In this document: one piece after another, positions 41,164 through 50,208 of the stretch
Numbering within the stretch: position 1 is the stretch's first letter
Layout: each line of letters opens with the position of its first letter
Assembly (NCBI GenBank): GCA_947632045.1
Contig: CANRNQ010000013.1
Span: 1 to 55,771, forward strand
Direction: 5' to 3'
Source: an uncultured Clostridia bacterium
GTDB lineage: Bacteria > Bacillota > Clostridia > Oscillospirales > Acutalibacteraceae
DNA length: 55,771 bases
The notes under the pieces: model-generated
Told to the model about the DNA's origin: nothing
Databases searched by the model: none
The model's input: only the letters and a program-made list of their open reading frames with translations
Position numbers and translations under genes: made by a program

Positions 41164-41709
41164 ATGAAAAAGTTTGTATGTCAGGTATGTGGTTATGTTT
41201 ATGAGGGCGAGAGCGCTCCCGAGTTTTGCCCGCAGTGCAAGGCTCCTGCCGATAAATTTAAGGAGGTTAGCGCGACAGGCAGCTATGCGACTGTTCACGA
41301 GGTAGGAGTAGCTCAGGGCGTAGACCAGGAAATTTACGAGGGATTGCAGGCTAACTTTACCGGCGAGTGCACCGAGGTTGGAATGTATCTTGCAATGGCA
41401 AGGGTAGCCGACAGAGAGGGATATCCCGAAATTTCCGCGGCGTTCACAAAGTATGCCCTTGAGGAGGCGGAGCATGCGGCCAAGTTTGCGGAGCTCTTAG
41501 GCGAGGTTATAACAGACAGCACCGAAAAGAATCTTCAGATGAGGGCTGAAGCAGAGGAGGGCGCTTGCGCCGGTAAATTTGAGCTTGCAAAGAAGGCCAA
41601 GGCGCTCAACTATGACGCTATCCACGACACGGTTCACGAGATGGCAAAGGACGAGGCTCGTCACGGTGCAGGCTTTGCGGGACTGCTCAAGAGATATTTT
41701 GGGAAATAA
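41164..41709 (+). CDS. Reverse rubrerythrin (peroxide reductase)
   Basis: 181 residues. The rubredoxin-like iron site comes first ([10 protein letters not shown]...FCPQCKAP, four Cys), followed by the diiron four-helix bundle with ExxH-type ligands ([44 protein letters not shown]). This domain order defines reverse rubrerythrins, which reduce hydrogen peroxide and oxygen in anaerobes. The ATG at 41164 follows GCGAGGAG. It follows the PerR-type gene by 107 bp and is its expected target. Confidence 0.93.
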   Translation: MKKFVCQVCGYVYEGESAPEFCPQCKAPADKFKEVSATGSYATVHEVGVAQGVDQEIYEGLQANFTGECTEVGMYLAMARVADREGYPEISAAFTKYALEEAEHAAKFAELLGEVITDSTEKNLQMRAEAEEGACAGKFELAKKAKALNYDAIHDTVHEMAKDEARHGAGFAGLLKRYFGK

Positions 41710-41769
41710 TATTTTAAAATTTTAATATTTTGGTCGACCGGGCGCTTGTTTTAGCGCTCGGTTTTTTTT

Positions 41770-41994
41770 GCTGTCGCGCGCCTCGTTTTTGCTTTGAGCC
41801 GGATCGGGCAGGCTCGGGCGGCGACCGGTGCGGCGCAGCCGCACCGGAAAAACGCGGCAGGCAGGGTCGATGCCCGTGCGCAGAAATTTTTTGCCGCGTT
41901 TTTTGGCAAATCTCCGCCGCAGGCGGAGATTTGCGGGTCGCCGCCCGAGCTCCGTCGCGCCCAAACTTCGGCTTTGGCGGGCAACCGCGACAGC
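41770..41994 (+). repeat. Structured intergenic element, copy E
   Basis: Terminal repeats GCTGTCGCG (41770-41778) / CGCGACAGC (41986-41994) lie 33 and 35 nt outside a perfect 15-bp closing stem GCTCGGGCGGCGACC (41812-41826) / GGTCGCCGCCCGAGC (41936-41950). Internal hairpins: GGTGCGGC-GCA-GCCGCACC, AAAAACGCGGCA...TGCCGCGTTTTTT, and CAAATCTCCGCC-GCA-GGCGGAGATTTG. It begins 60 bp after the rubrerythrin stop. Several spurious short ORFs cross it. Confidence 0.92.
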
Positions 41995-42059
41995 CTCAGC
42001 AGCGGTATGATAAAAGAAAAAAGAGAGAGGAAAACTCAGAGCGAAATTGTAACAAATTT

Positions 42060-42468
42060 GTAATTTAATTTATTTTTTAAAATGTGTTGACAAGCTAAAA
42101 ATTACAATTTGTTTAAAATAAATAAGCGAAAAATTCCCTCAAATGAACTGTTAACAAGTAGTAAATGTGGATAACTCAAATTTTTTCGGTAAAATCGGGG
42201 TGTTTTTTGCTATTTATTCTCATTGTTAACATAGTTATCAACATTTTTGTTGATAGAAAAGAATTTACAAACCGTATAATTGTCGAAAAGAAATTTTCAG
42301 CGAAAAAATATGTCAAATTATAATTGAAATATCGAAAAATAAATGTTGATAATTTTTTTGAAGTAAAAAAATTGTAATTGAATAAGCGCTTGACTTTGTG
42401 CCAAATATGCTTTTACAGATTTATTTTTTAAAAATAAGAAACAAATTTGTAATAAAGGAGCCGCCAAT
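42060..42468. other. AT-rich region with a cluster of DnaA-box-like nonamers
   Basis: About 400 bp, extremely AT-rich and free of genes. It has one perfect DnaA box, TGTGGATAA (42166-42174), plus TTATCAACA (42235-42243), TGTTGATAG (42248-42256, one further mismatch) and TGTTGATAA (42344-42352). The middle pair forms an inverted repeat TATCAACA-TTTT-TGTTGATA. Replication origins look like this, but dnaA, dnaN and rpmH are not adjacent, so a DnaA-titrating or secondary site is equally possible. Confidence 0.5.
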
Positions 42469-42741
42469 ATGATAAAGGGAGTCAACAGACAGATAATCGA
42501 GATAAACAATACCGGAAATCTATATTATGAAAAGGCGCTGCTGATAGTGAAGCCTGAATTTGCCTCGGCACAGCAGCAGCTCCTTGAGCGAGAGGCCATG
42601 AAGCTTATGAGAACCATGGACGCGCCCTCGTCCTATAAAAGAAAAAGTAGAATAGTGCTAAAGCTCGCGTTCACGCTTGCTTGCGCTCTCGGCGGAGGTG
42701 TTATTGCTTACCTGCTGTTTAAGTCCGGACTTTTGACGTGA
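42469..42741 (+). CDS. Small tail-anchored membrane protein of unknown function
   Basis: 90 residues. The first 60 are soluble and helical (NRQIIEINNTGNLYYEKALL, FASAQQQLLEREAMKLMRTM), followed by a basic stretch and one C-terminal membrane helix (about 65-87). I do not recognise the family. The helix-then-anchor layout resembles small sporulation or division proteins, but that is speculation. AAAGGAG precedes the ATG. The gene directly follows the DnaA-box region and nearly abuts the convergent DUF6512 gene. Confidence 0.7.
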   Translation: MIKGVNRQIIEINNTGNLYYEKALLIVKPEFASAQQQLLEREAMKLMRTMDAPSSYKRKSRIVLKLAFTLACALGGGVIAYLLFKSGLLT

Positions 42742-42742
42742 G

Positions 42743-43360
42743 CTATATAAGATCGGCGTTTTCAAGCACAGTCGCTCCGCGGTCATATCCGGAATTTGGT
42801 ATGCCGTAGCCGCCGGTCACAGGGTCGCGAAACAGCTCGGCTTTAGGAGGTACTGCGGTGAAAGAGAAGTACATCACGGCTAAAAGCACCAAGGCGACAA
42901 GAGCAATAGGAAACCATTTTGCCGCCTTATCGCCAAGAGCATATATTTTATATGAGATCCATTGTACAAAAAATACGGCAAAAACCGAGATGAGAATGTC
43001 GGCGATAAAGTAGCTTGATCCGAATATTGCCGTATATGTATAAAAGAGTATAGTTATTACTGCCGGAAAGCTGAAAAGTCCGACGACCTTACCGACGACA
43101 AAGGGCTTGAAGCTTGGCCTTAGATAGGCGAGCTCTATTATCGCCCAAACGACATACGGCGCGATAAACAGCTTGATGTGCTCCCAGGTGCTCTCGTTTA
43201 CCGAGCCAAAAAGTATCGAGAGCATACTGCCTCCGCTGAACTCATAAAAGAAGTGCAGCAAAGAGGCAAAGGCAAAAGTAAATACAGCGCCCGCGATTAG
43301 AGATATTAAAGACAGTCTTTTTGTTTTTTTTGTTTCTGATTTTTCAACGGAATTTATCAT
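42743..43360 (-). CDS. DUF6512-type membrane protein
   Basis: 205 residues with about six membrane helices. The loop SVNESTWEHIKLFIAPYVVW after helix 2 is the feature I associate with DUF6512 proteins of Clostridia. The N-terminus is basic and the C-terminus extends as a polar tail (DPVTGGYGIPNSGYD). No catalytic or transport residues are evident, so the role is unknown. GGGGG lies 10 nt before the ATG. It ends 2 bp from the convergent 90-residue gene. Confidence 0.75.
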   Translation of the reverse strand: MINSVEKSETKKTKRLSLISLIAGAVFTFAFASLLHFFYEFSGGSMLSILFGSVNESTWEHIKLFIAPYVVWAIIELAYLRPSFKPFVVGKVVGLFSFPAVITILFYTYTAIFGSSYFIADILISVFAVFFVQWISYKIYALGDKAAKWFPIALVALVLLAVMYFSFTAVPPKAELFRDPVTGGYGIPNSGYDRGATVLENADLI

Positions 43361-43727
43361 TATTAATACCCCCTATTGTTTTGTTAAAGTATATTATTTT
43401 TAGGGGTATAAAATTCCGCTTCGATCAGCGGCAAAATTTATCGAGAGTATATCTAATGCCGGGTTATCGCCTGTCGCAGCACAGACACGCCGCTCAATGC
43501 GTTCAATGCTTTATTTTTGCAGAAAATTTTATTCGCTCGCACCTTCGTTATTTGCAAAAAGAATTTAAACTAAAAATAACCCTCTGAATGAGCAGAGGGT
43601 CAAAGCGCATATTTATTAATTTTTTGTTAATTTCGCAGTGTTCAATTTCAGTTCATATTATTCTCAAAGGTTTATGATATAATCTTCTATACAATTTTTA
43701 TAAAAATCTTTGAGTCGGAGGTAAATT
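43361..43727. other. Divergent region before the second citrate synthase
   Basis: About 365 bp without a supported gene. It contains a hairpin ACCCTCTG-AATGAG-CAGAGGGT (43579-43600), and a TATAAT hexamer near 43676 that could be the -10 box for citrate synthase, though no clear -35 at 17 bp was seen. GTCGGAGG precedes the ATG at 43728. Confidence 0.4.
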
Positions 43728-45089
43728 ATGAGCTATAATAAAGAAATGCTTTACGAGTTTATAAGAAAAGGAACGGAAAAATACATTGCTAATGATAAAA
43801 TCGATCCTCAGCTTTTCAATGAATTAAACGTAAAGAGAGGCTTAAGAGATAAAAACGGAGTGGGTGTTCTTGCGGGGCTCACCTCTGTGTCGGCTGTAAT
43901 ATCCACAAAAACAGTGGACGGACAATCTGTTCCTTGTGACGGCGAGCTCGAATTTAGAGGATATAATATTCACGACCTTGTAGAAGGGGCAACGTCCGAC
44001 AAGCGCTTCGGGTTCGAAGAGGCGAGCTATCTTTTGCTCTTCAGCGAGCTTCCGAGCAAATCTCAGCTTGAGGAATTTGATGCTATACTTGGAGCGCTCA
44101 GAAGGCTGCCGACAAACTTTGTCAGAGATGTAATAATGAAGGCGCCGAGCAGCGATATTATGAATTCGCTCACGCGCAGCATATTGACCCTTGCGTCCTA
44201 TGACACGAGGGCAAACGACACCTCAAAGGAGAATGTGCTTTTTCAGTGTATGCGCCTTATCGCGGAGATGCCAATGCTCGCCGTGTATGCATACCACGCA
44301 TTTAACCATTACGAGCGTGACGACAGTATGTATATACACCGCCCCGACCCTAACCTCTCAACTGCGGAGAATATACTGAGAATGTTGAGGCCGGATATGA
44401 AATACACCGAGCTCGAGGCTAAGGTGCTCGATATAGCTCTAATGCTCCATATGGAGCACGGCGGCGGTAACAACTCGACCTTTACCACCCACGTTGTAAC
44501 GTCGTCGGGCTCGGATACATATTCGGTTATGGCGGCGGCGCTGTCGTCGCTAAAGGGGCCGAAGCACGGCGGAGCGAATATAAAGGTAATAGAGATGATG
44601 GACAATCTAAAAAGCGCCGTGTCTGACACAAAGGACGAGGACGCGGTCAGAGATTATCTAAAAAGACTGCTGCACAAGGAGGAGTTCGACAAAAAGGGCC
44701 TTATATACGGCATGGGTCACGCGGTATATTCTCTCTCCGACCCGAGAGAGCGCGTTCTAAAGAGCTTTGTCGAGGGGCTTGCCGCGGAAAAGGGCAGACA
44801 GGACGATTTTGAATTGTATGCCCTTGTTGAACGCCTTGCTCCCGAGGTTATAGCCGAGGAGAGAAAAATATACAAGGGAGTTTGCCCGAATGTCGATTTT
44901 TACAGCGGCTTTGTTTACAGTATGCTCAACATTCCTAACGAGCTTTACACTCCGATTTTTGCTATCGCGAGAATAGTCGGCTGGAGCGCACACCGCATGG
45001 AGGAGCTTGTGAACGTGGACAAGATAATAAGACCGGCGTATAAAAGCGTTGCGTCAAAGAGAGAATACAAGCCGATAAGCGATAGATAA
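43728..45089 (+). CDS. Citrate synthase (second copy)
   Basis: 453 residues. It shares all catalytic motifs with the copy at 26482: LMLHMEHGGGNNSTFTTHVV, LKGPKHGGAN, GMGHAVYSLSDPRERVLK and VDFYSGFVYSML. The two are paralogues with about 60% identity by eye, differing most in the first 60 residues. This copy is monocistronic with its own upstream region, while the other lies in the isoleucine run. One may make citrate for glutamate and the other may prefer another acyl-CoA or respond to other signals. Confidence 0.92.
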   Translation: MSYNKEMLYEFIRKGTEKYIANDKIDPQLFNELNVKRGLRDKNGVGVLAGLTSVSAVISTKTVDGQSVPCDGELEFRGYNIHDLVEGATSDKRFGFEEASYLLLFSELPSKSQLEEFDAILGALRRLPTNFVRDVIMKAPSSDIMNSLTRSILTLASYDTRANDTSKENVLFQCMRLIAEMPMLAVYAYHAFNHYERDDSMYIHRPDPNLSTAENILRMLRPDMKYTELEAKVLDIALMLHMEHGGGNNSTFTTHVVTSSGSDTYSVMAAALSSLKGPKHGGANIKVIEMMDNLKSAVSDTKDEDAVRDYLKRLLHKEEFDKKGLIYGMGHAVYSLSDPRERVLKSFVEGLAAEKGRQDDFELYALVERLAPEVIAEERKIYKGVCPNVDFYSGFVYSMLNIPNELYTPIFAIARIVGWSAHRMEELVNVDKIIRPAYKSVASKREYKPISDR

Positions 45090-45173
45090 GCTATATATTA
45101 ATTTTATGCTCAGCAAATTTCCATTGCGTCTTATACAAAAAGCGGCCGCTTAAACGCGGCCCTTTGCTTTTGA

Positions 45174-45881
45174 TTACGGCTTTTCTATATATTCCGGTCG
45201 TTCTGAGGTTAAAAACTCGACGCTTCTCTCTATTGAGTCGCGCGAATTTCCCCAGTCTTCGCCTCGATTGCGGTAGTCGTACATCTTGCAGTAGTGCGAC
45301 ACGTCGCCCTTTAGCTCCTTTAAATATCCGCCTGAAAGTCTCGCGGTGCTTTTGTAAAACTCGGAAAGCTCCGCGCCCTTTAACCCGCCCTTGGCCGAGG
45401 CGGATCTTATCAGCATGGTATAGTGCGGCAGGCATATAAACGGCTGAGCCTCGTACAGCTCTCTAAAGGTCGGGTCTGAGGCGAAGCTTGAAAATATGGT
45501 TCTGAACATATGCTCCATTCCCCAGCTTATTTTATCGCATACATAGCAGCTCCTTTGCAAATTCTCGAGAGCCTCTATATTTTTCTTGTCCGGCTTTCCC
45601 TTTGCGTTCTCGGGCAAAAGCTCGTTGATTATTTTTTCAAGGTGCGTTTCGAGTATAAGCGCGTTTTGAAGCCTGCGTCCCTTGCCGACCATCATATGGA
45701 AATGCTTCGTGCAGAATCCCTTTTCGTTTGTTTCCATTCTCACGTCCGGCTCCATCATCGCAGCGCCGAGAATGTAGTCGACGTAATTCTGCTCCAGCAT
45801 ATCGTGCAGACGGCAGATGGGACAGCCGTCCTTGGGTGAGAATACGTCGTTTATTGGTATCGTGCAGATTGTTTCTTTCAT
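45174..45881 (-). CDS. DUF6062-type cysteine-rich protein
   Basis: 235 residues, soluble. Spaced Cys/His pairs (GCPICR, GFCTKHFHM, CYVC, FICLPHYTML) suggest two zinc or other metal sites. The pattern matches the DUF6062 family of Clostridia, which has no known function. A repeated two-part layout (Cys pair, helix, CxxH) hints at an internal duplication. It is divergent from the OGG-type glycosylase gene with about 150 bp between them. AGGAAG precedes the ATG. Confidence 0.8.
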   Translation of the reverse strand: MKETICTIPINDVFSPKDGCPICRLHDMLEQNYVDYILGAAMMEPDVRMETNEKGFCTKHFHMMVGKGRRLQNALILETHLEKIINELLPENAKGKPDKKNIEALENLQRSCYVCDKISWGMEHMFRTIFSSFASDPTFRELYEAQPFICLPHYTMLIRSASAKGGLKGAELSEFYKSTARLSGGYLKELKGDVSHYCKMYDYRNRGEDWGNSRDSIERSVEFLTSERPEYIEKP

Positions 45882-46034
45882 AAGCCGAGCTTCCTTTCGT
45901 TTCGGAATTTTGCGGCGGCGATTTATACCTTCGCTCGTTATAGCCGCTTGCCTTTAAATATATTGTAGCACATAATCGTCAAATGTGATATACTGTAAAC
46001 TGTAAATATTAAAATTCTGAAAAGCGGTGTGGGT

Positions 46035-46871
46035 ATGAAATGCAGCAAAACGGACGGAGGAATAGTCTTTAAGGGAGCCCGTGATTTTGATTTAAGGCAG
46101 ACTCTCGACTGCGGCCAGAGCTTCCGCTGGGAGGAGCTTGATGACGGCGGCTTTGTCGGCGTTGCCTTCGGCAGAGAGGTCACGGTCAGGCTCAGCGGGG
46201 AGGACTTTTACATATTAGGCGGCAGATATGAGGACGAGGGGCTGTGGAGCGATTATTTCGACTTAGACCTCGACTATTCGATTATAAAAAGCGAGCTGTC
46301 GTCGCTGAGCGGAGTTTTAAAGGAGGCGGCGGAGTACGCCCCGGGGATAAGGATCCTCCGTCAGGAGCCTTGGGAGGCGCTTTGCTCCTTTATTATATCC
46401 CAAAACAATAATATTCCGAGGATAAAGGGCATAATAAAGAGGATGTGCGAATACTTCGGAGAGAAAACGCCCGACGGCGGATATGCCTTCCCGAGCGCCG
46501 ACATTCTCGCTCCATTGAGCCCCGAGGAGCTTGCCCCGCTGAGAAGCGGATTTAGGGCTAAATATATTATAGACGCGGCGCAAAGGGTTTCCTGCGGGGA
46601 GATAGACCTGTCGCAAGTCGAAAAAATGCCGATTGACCATGCAAGACAGAGCCTGATGAAAATAAAGGGAGTCGGACCGAAGGTGGCGGAATGTGCGCTG
46701 CTGTACGGTATGCACCGCCTCGAGTGCTTCCCCATGGACGTTTGGATGAAGCGCGCAATGCAGACGCTGCTGCCGGAGCTTACGGCTGACGGCCTCGGGC
46801 GGTATGCGGGAATAGCGCAGCAGTATATTTTTCATTACAGCCGTATGCATCCGGAGCTTTTTGCCGATTAA
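46035..46871 (+). CDS. 8-oxoguanine DNA glycosylase (OGG1 type)
   Basis: 278 residues. It removes oxidised guanine from DNA and cuts the abasic site. The N-terminal OGG domain (DLRQTLDCGQSFRWEE) is followed by the HhH-GPD domain: EALCSFIISQNNNIPRIKG, the hairpin KIKGVGPKVAECALLYG with catalytic Lys216, and FPMDVWMKR with catalytic Asp235. The ATG at 46035 is preferred over the GTG two codons upstream. It is a single gene, followed by the metG promoter 4 bp after its stop. Confidence 0.92.
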   Translation: MKCSKTDGGIVFKGARDFDLRQTLDCGQSFRWEELDDGGFVGVAFGREVTVRLSGEDFYILGGRYEDEGLWSDYFDLDLDYSIIKSELSSLSGVLKEAAEYAPGIRILRQEPWEALCSFIISQNNNIPRIKGIIKRMCEYFGEKTPDGGYAFPSADILAPLSPEELAPLRSGFRAKYIIDAAQRVSCGEIDLSQVEKMPIDHARQSLMKIKGVGPKVAECALLYGMHRLECFPMDVWMKRAMQTLLPELTADGLGRYAGIAQQYIFHYSRMHPELFAD

Positions 46872-46874
46872 AAG

Positions 46875-46903
46875 TTGACAATGCGGATTTATATTGATAT
46901 AAT
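46875..46903 (+). promoter_or_regulatory. Sigma-A promoter of metG
   Basis: TTGACA (46875-46880), a 17-bp spacer and TATAAT (46898-46903): a perfect consensus. It begins immediately after the OGG stop codon and drives the T-box leader. Confidence 0.88.
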
Positions 46904-46914
46904 CAAATCAATAA

Positions 46915-47205
46915 ATCAATAGCGACAAAGGCTGAGAAGAGAAGAGTAAGCGGCGAGATATGTCAAAGAGAGCTTCGGTAGCTGAAAAGAAGCACAAAAG
47001 GCGCCGCCCAAGATGATCTCGGAGCTCCGCACCGACTGCTACGGCACAGGCTGCGGCGGCGCGCGCCCGTTACAGCGCGGCGGTATTTTTATTTTGCGCA
47101 GGAGTTTAAAAGTACCGGCGGAGTTCCGCTTTTTGCGGATAAATTAAGGTGGTAACACGAAGCGTTTGCTCTCGTCCTTAAACGGACGGGGGCTTTTTTA
47201 TTTTA
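46915..47205 (+). promoter_or_regulatory. T-box leader (methionine specifier) of metG
   Basis: Stem I contains GAGAAGAGTAAG (AGTA motif) and an AGAGAGC segment. The specifier region AAGATGATCTCGGAG has ATG at 47013-47015. The T-box reads TTAAGGTGGTAACACG (about 47145-47160). The terminator CGTCC-TTAAAC-GGACG with GU-extended arms (47169-47192) is followed by CTTTTTTATTTT. Uncharged initiator or elongator tRNA-Met would favour read-through into metG. Confidence 0.92.
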
Positions 47206-47222
47206 TAAAGGAGAAATGGAAA

Positions 47223-49169
47223 ATGAGCAGTAAGGGAAAATTTTACATCACAACGGCAATAGCCTATACGTCGCGCAAGCCGCATATAGGCAACAGCTAT
47301 GAAATCGTTATGACGGACGCGCTTGCAAGATACAAGCGACTTTTGGGTTATGACGTTTTCTTTCTCACGGGAACCGACGAGCACGGTCAAAAGATTGAGG
47401 AATACGCAAAGGAGGCGGGCGTTACGCCGAAGGAGTATGTGGACGAGATCTCAGGCGAGATAAGGCGCATCTGCGACAGCCTCAACACGACCTACGACAA
47501 ATTCATAAGGACGACTGACGATTATCACGAGAGAGTCGTTCAGAAGATATTCAAAAAGCTGTACGAGCAGGGGGATATATACAAGGGCGAATACGAGGGA
47601 ATGTACTGCACGCCGTGCGAAAGCTTCTGGACGGAAACTCAGCTTGTGGACGGCAAATGTCCGGACTGCGGCCGCGAGGTGAAAGGGGCGAAGGAGGAGG
47701 CGTACTTTCTGAGGCTTTCAAAGTACCAGGAGCAGCTTGAGCGGCACCTTGAGGAAAACCCCGATTTCATCTACCCCGAGGCGAGAAAAAAAGAGATGAT
47801 AAACAACTTCATAAAGCCGGGACTTCAGGACCTTTGCGTTTCGAGGACCTCGTTTAAGTGGGGCATACCCGTCGATTTTGACCCCGGCCACGTCGTTTAC
47901 GTTTGGATAGACGCTCTGTCCAACTATATAACCGCGCTCGGCTATGATCCCGATGATCCGGGCGAGCTGTATAAAAAATACTGGCCCGCAGACGTTCACA
48001 TTATCGGCAAGGATATTCTAAGGTTCCACACCATCTACTGGTCTATTATGCTCATGGCGCTCGGCGAGCCGCTGCCAAAGCAGATATTCGGTCATCCGTG
48101 GCTGCTTTTCGGAAGTGATAAGATGAGCAAGTCGAGGGGCAATGTAATATATGCCGACGACCTCATAGATTGGCTCGGCGTAGACCCCGTCCGCTATTAT
48201 CTGCTGTCGGAGATGCCGTATGTCGCGGACGGCTCGATAACCTATGAAACAATAATCGAAAGGTACAACTCAGACCTCGCTAACAACCTCGGAAACCTTG
48301 TAAATCGCACGGTTGCGATGAGCAATAAATATTTCGATGGAGAGATATTGCCGCCGACGGCTCCGGAGGCGATAGACGACGAGCTGAAGGACGCGGCGCT
48401 GAAAACGGTCGCGGAGGTAGACCGATTGATAAACGAATACAGGATAAGCGACTCCCTTGATACGATATTCAGCCTTGCGCGCAGGAGCAACAAGTATATC
48501 GATGAAACTGCTCCGTGGGTGCTCGCCAAGGACGAGGATAAAAGGGCGCGGCTCGGAACCGTGCTGTATAATCTGCTCGAGAGCATAAGGTTTATCTCGG
48601 TGCTGCTCTCGCCGTTTATGCCGGATACCGCCGAGAAAATACAGCAGCAGCTCAACTGCACGGTAAGCGATTACGACAGCCTTTCGTCGTTTGGCGGCTT
48701 GAAGGCTGGGGAGCGCGTCGGCAAGGCGGTTCCACTGTTTTCGAGAATAGACGCCGAGAAGACTCTCAATGAGCTTGCTGAGAAGCAGGCGCTTGAGGAA
48801 AAGAGTGAGCCGGAGCAGAAAAAAGTGAAGATAGAGGGCCTTGCCCAGATAGGTATAGACGATTTTGCAAAGGTCGAGCTGCGCGTCGCCGAGGTAAAGG
48901 ACTGCGAGCCGGTCAAAAAATCAAAGAAGCTGTTGAAGCTTACTCTTGACGACGGCGAGGGAGAGAGAACGGTCGCGTCCGGAATATCGAACTTCTACAC
49001 GCCCGACGAGCTCATAGGTAAAAAGGTGATACTTGTCGCAAATTTGAAGCCCGCTGTGCTCTGCGGCGTTGAGAGCTGCGGAATGATACTTGCGTCGGAC
49101 GACGGCGAGGGCGGAGTCAGGGTGATATTTGTCGACGACAGCACGCCGGCAGGGTGCAGAATAAGGTGA
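47223..49169 (+). CDS. metG: Methionyl-tRNA synthetase
   Basis: 648 residues. Class I synthetase with the HIGH signature (KPHIGNSYE), a zinc-binding knuckle (CTPCESFW...CPDCGREV), the KMSKS loop (DKMSKSRGNV), an anticodon-binding helical domain and a C-terminal EMAP/Trbp111-type tRNA-binding domain (about 545-648, KVELRVAEVKDCEPV). The ATG at 47223 follows AAAGGAG. The frame extends upstream into the T-box terminator, which is not coding. Expression is controlled by the T-box. Confidence 0.97.
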   Translation: MSSKGKFYITTAIAYTSRKPHIGNSYEIVMTDALARYKRLLGYDVFFLTGTDEHGQKIEEYAKEAGVTPKEYVDEISGEIRRICDSLNTTYDKFIRTTDDYHERVVQKIFKKLYEQGDIYKGEYEGMYCTPCESFWTETQLVDGKCPDCGREVKGAKEEAYFLRLSKYQEQLERHLEENPDFIYPEARKKEMINNFIKPGLQDLCVSRTSFKWGIPVDFDPGHVVYVWIDALSNYITALGYDPDDPGELYKKYWPADVHIIGKDILRFHTIYWSIMLMALGEPLPKQIFGHPWLLFGSDKMSKSRGNVIYADDLIDWLGVDPVRYYLLSEMPYVADGSITYETIIERYNSDLANNLGNLVNRTVAMSNKYFDGEILPPTAPEAIDDELKDAALKTVAEVDRLINEYRISDSLDTIFSLARRSNKYIDETAPWVLAKDEDKRARLGTVLYNLLESIRFISVLLSPFMPDTAEKIQQQLNCTVSDYDSLSSFGGLKAGERVGKAVPLFSRIDAEKTLNELAEKQALEEKSEPEQKKVKIEGLAQIGIDDFAKVELRVAEVKDCEPVKKSKKLLKLTLDDGEGERTVASGISNFYTPDELIGKKVILVANLKPAVLCGVESCGMILASDDGEGGVRVIFVDDSTPAGCRIR

Positions 49170-50158
49170 AGAGTTATATAATCGGCACAATATGCGCCGC
49201 GTGCGCCTCCGTGTTTGGCATAAACGTTACGGCTTACGCCGCCGAGAACGAAACCGCCGCCACGGCGCAGTCCGCCGACTCGTTAAATGTTCCGGTAAAT
49301 ATTATAGTTTGGTCTGCTGCGGCGTTGATAGCGCTTATTCTGGTGATTTTTATAATTACACGCTTGCGGCGCGCCATGCACAGCGCCGCGGCGCGCGGCA
49401 TATCATATCTAATTTCTCGTATCTTTTCCTCATCTGTGCACACTGCGCGCCTGAACTCGGACAATGCGGCTCAGTGTGTTCCCCAGGCTCCCGCTCCTGC
49501 AAAGCCTGAAAGAAAAAGCAGCTTTGTCACAAACGCCATCCCTGTCGACAACACGGAGCTGATAACAAAAACTATACGTGAGGTGGACACCGACTTCATA
49601 GCGGAGGGCTTCCTCACATGGTCAAACGATGTATTTATGACGCTTCAAAGGGCATGGACGGCGCGAGATTGGACGCCGATACGCCCCTTTGAAAAGGAGG
49701 AGCTTTTTGAGCGGCACAAGCGCCAGCTTGACGAATATATTAAACACGGACAAATAAATATACTCGGCGACATAAGGATAAACGAGTCGTATCTGCACAA
49801 ATACGAGCGCGACTCGACGTATGAATACCTGACTGCTTATATGTCCGTCGACATGACGGACTGCGTTGTAGACGAGAGCTCTCGAAGCGTAATAGGCGGC
49901 GACCCGAAGCGAGTGCTAAAGAGAAAGTATCTGCTTACATATATGCGCAGGCGCGGAGTTAAGACGAGAGAAAACGCCGACCGCACAGTGTCGCGCTCCT
50001 GTCCGAGCTGCGGGGCTCCAGTAAGGATTTCAAGCAGCGGCAGATGCGAATACTGCCAAAGTCTTGTGACTGCCGGAGATTTTGATTGGGTGCTTACAAG
50101 AATGGAGCTTGTAAGAGCCGGCACCGTAATAGACAACCGAGGAGTTGTGATAATGTAG
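49166..50158 (+). CDS. Tim44-like domain protein with zinc ribbon (short paralogue)
   Basis: About 330 residues. A signal-peptide-like start (KSYIIGTICAACASVFGINV), one membrane helix (about 48-70), a Tim44-like domain (about 130-260: FLTWSNDVFMTLQRAWTARDW, HKRQLDEYI, YEYLTAYMSVDM) and a C-terminal zinc ribbon CPSCGAPV...CEYC followed by GDFDWVLTRME. The GTG at 49166 overlaps the metG stop as GTGA, indicating translational coupling. A larger paralogue lies at 54485. The function in bacteria is unclear, possibly lipid or membrane-protein handling. Confidence 0.78.
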   Translation: MKSYIIGTICAACASVFGINVTAYAAENETAATAQSADSLNVPVNIIVWSAAALIALILVIFIITRLRRAMHSAAARGISYLISRIFSSSVHTARLNSDNAAQCVPQAPAPAKPERKSSFVTNAIPVDNTELITKTIREVDTDFIAEGFLTWSNDVFMTLQRAWTARDWTPIRPFEKEELFERHKRQLDEYIKHGQINILGDIRINESYLHKYERDSTYEYLTAYMSVDMTDCVVDESSRSVIGGDPKRVLKRKYLLTYMRRRGVKTRENADRTVSRSCPSCGAPVRISSSGRCEYCQSLVTAGDFDWVLTRMELVRAGTVIDNRGVVIM

Positions 50159-50208
50159 GCGGGGGCGGGGAATATCCCGCACGGAGCTTTCGGAAATAGC
50201 CGTACTTT

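Noticed and set aside
42060-42468. Calling this region the chromosomal origin outright
   Set aside because: The DnaA boxes are real, but dnaA, dnaN, rpmH and gidA are not adjacent and gene orientation does not switch here, so only a candidate DnaA-binding region is reported.
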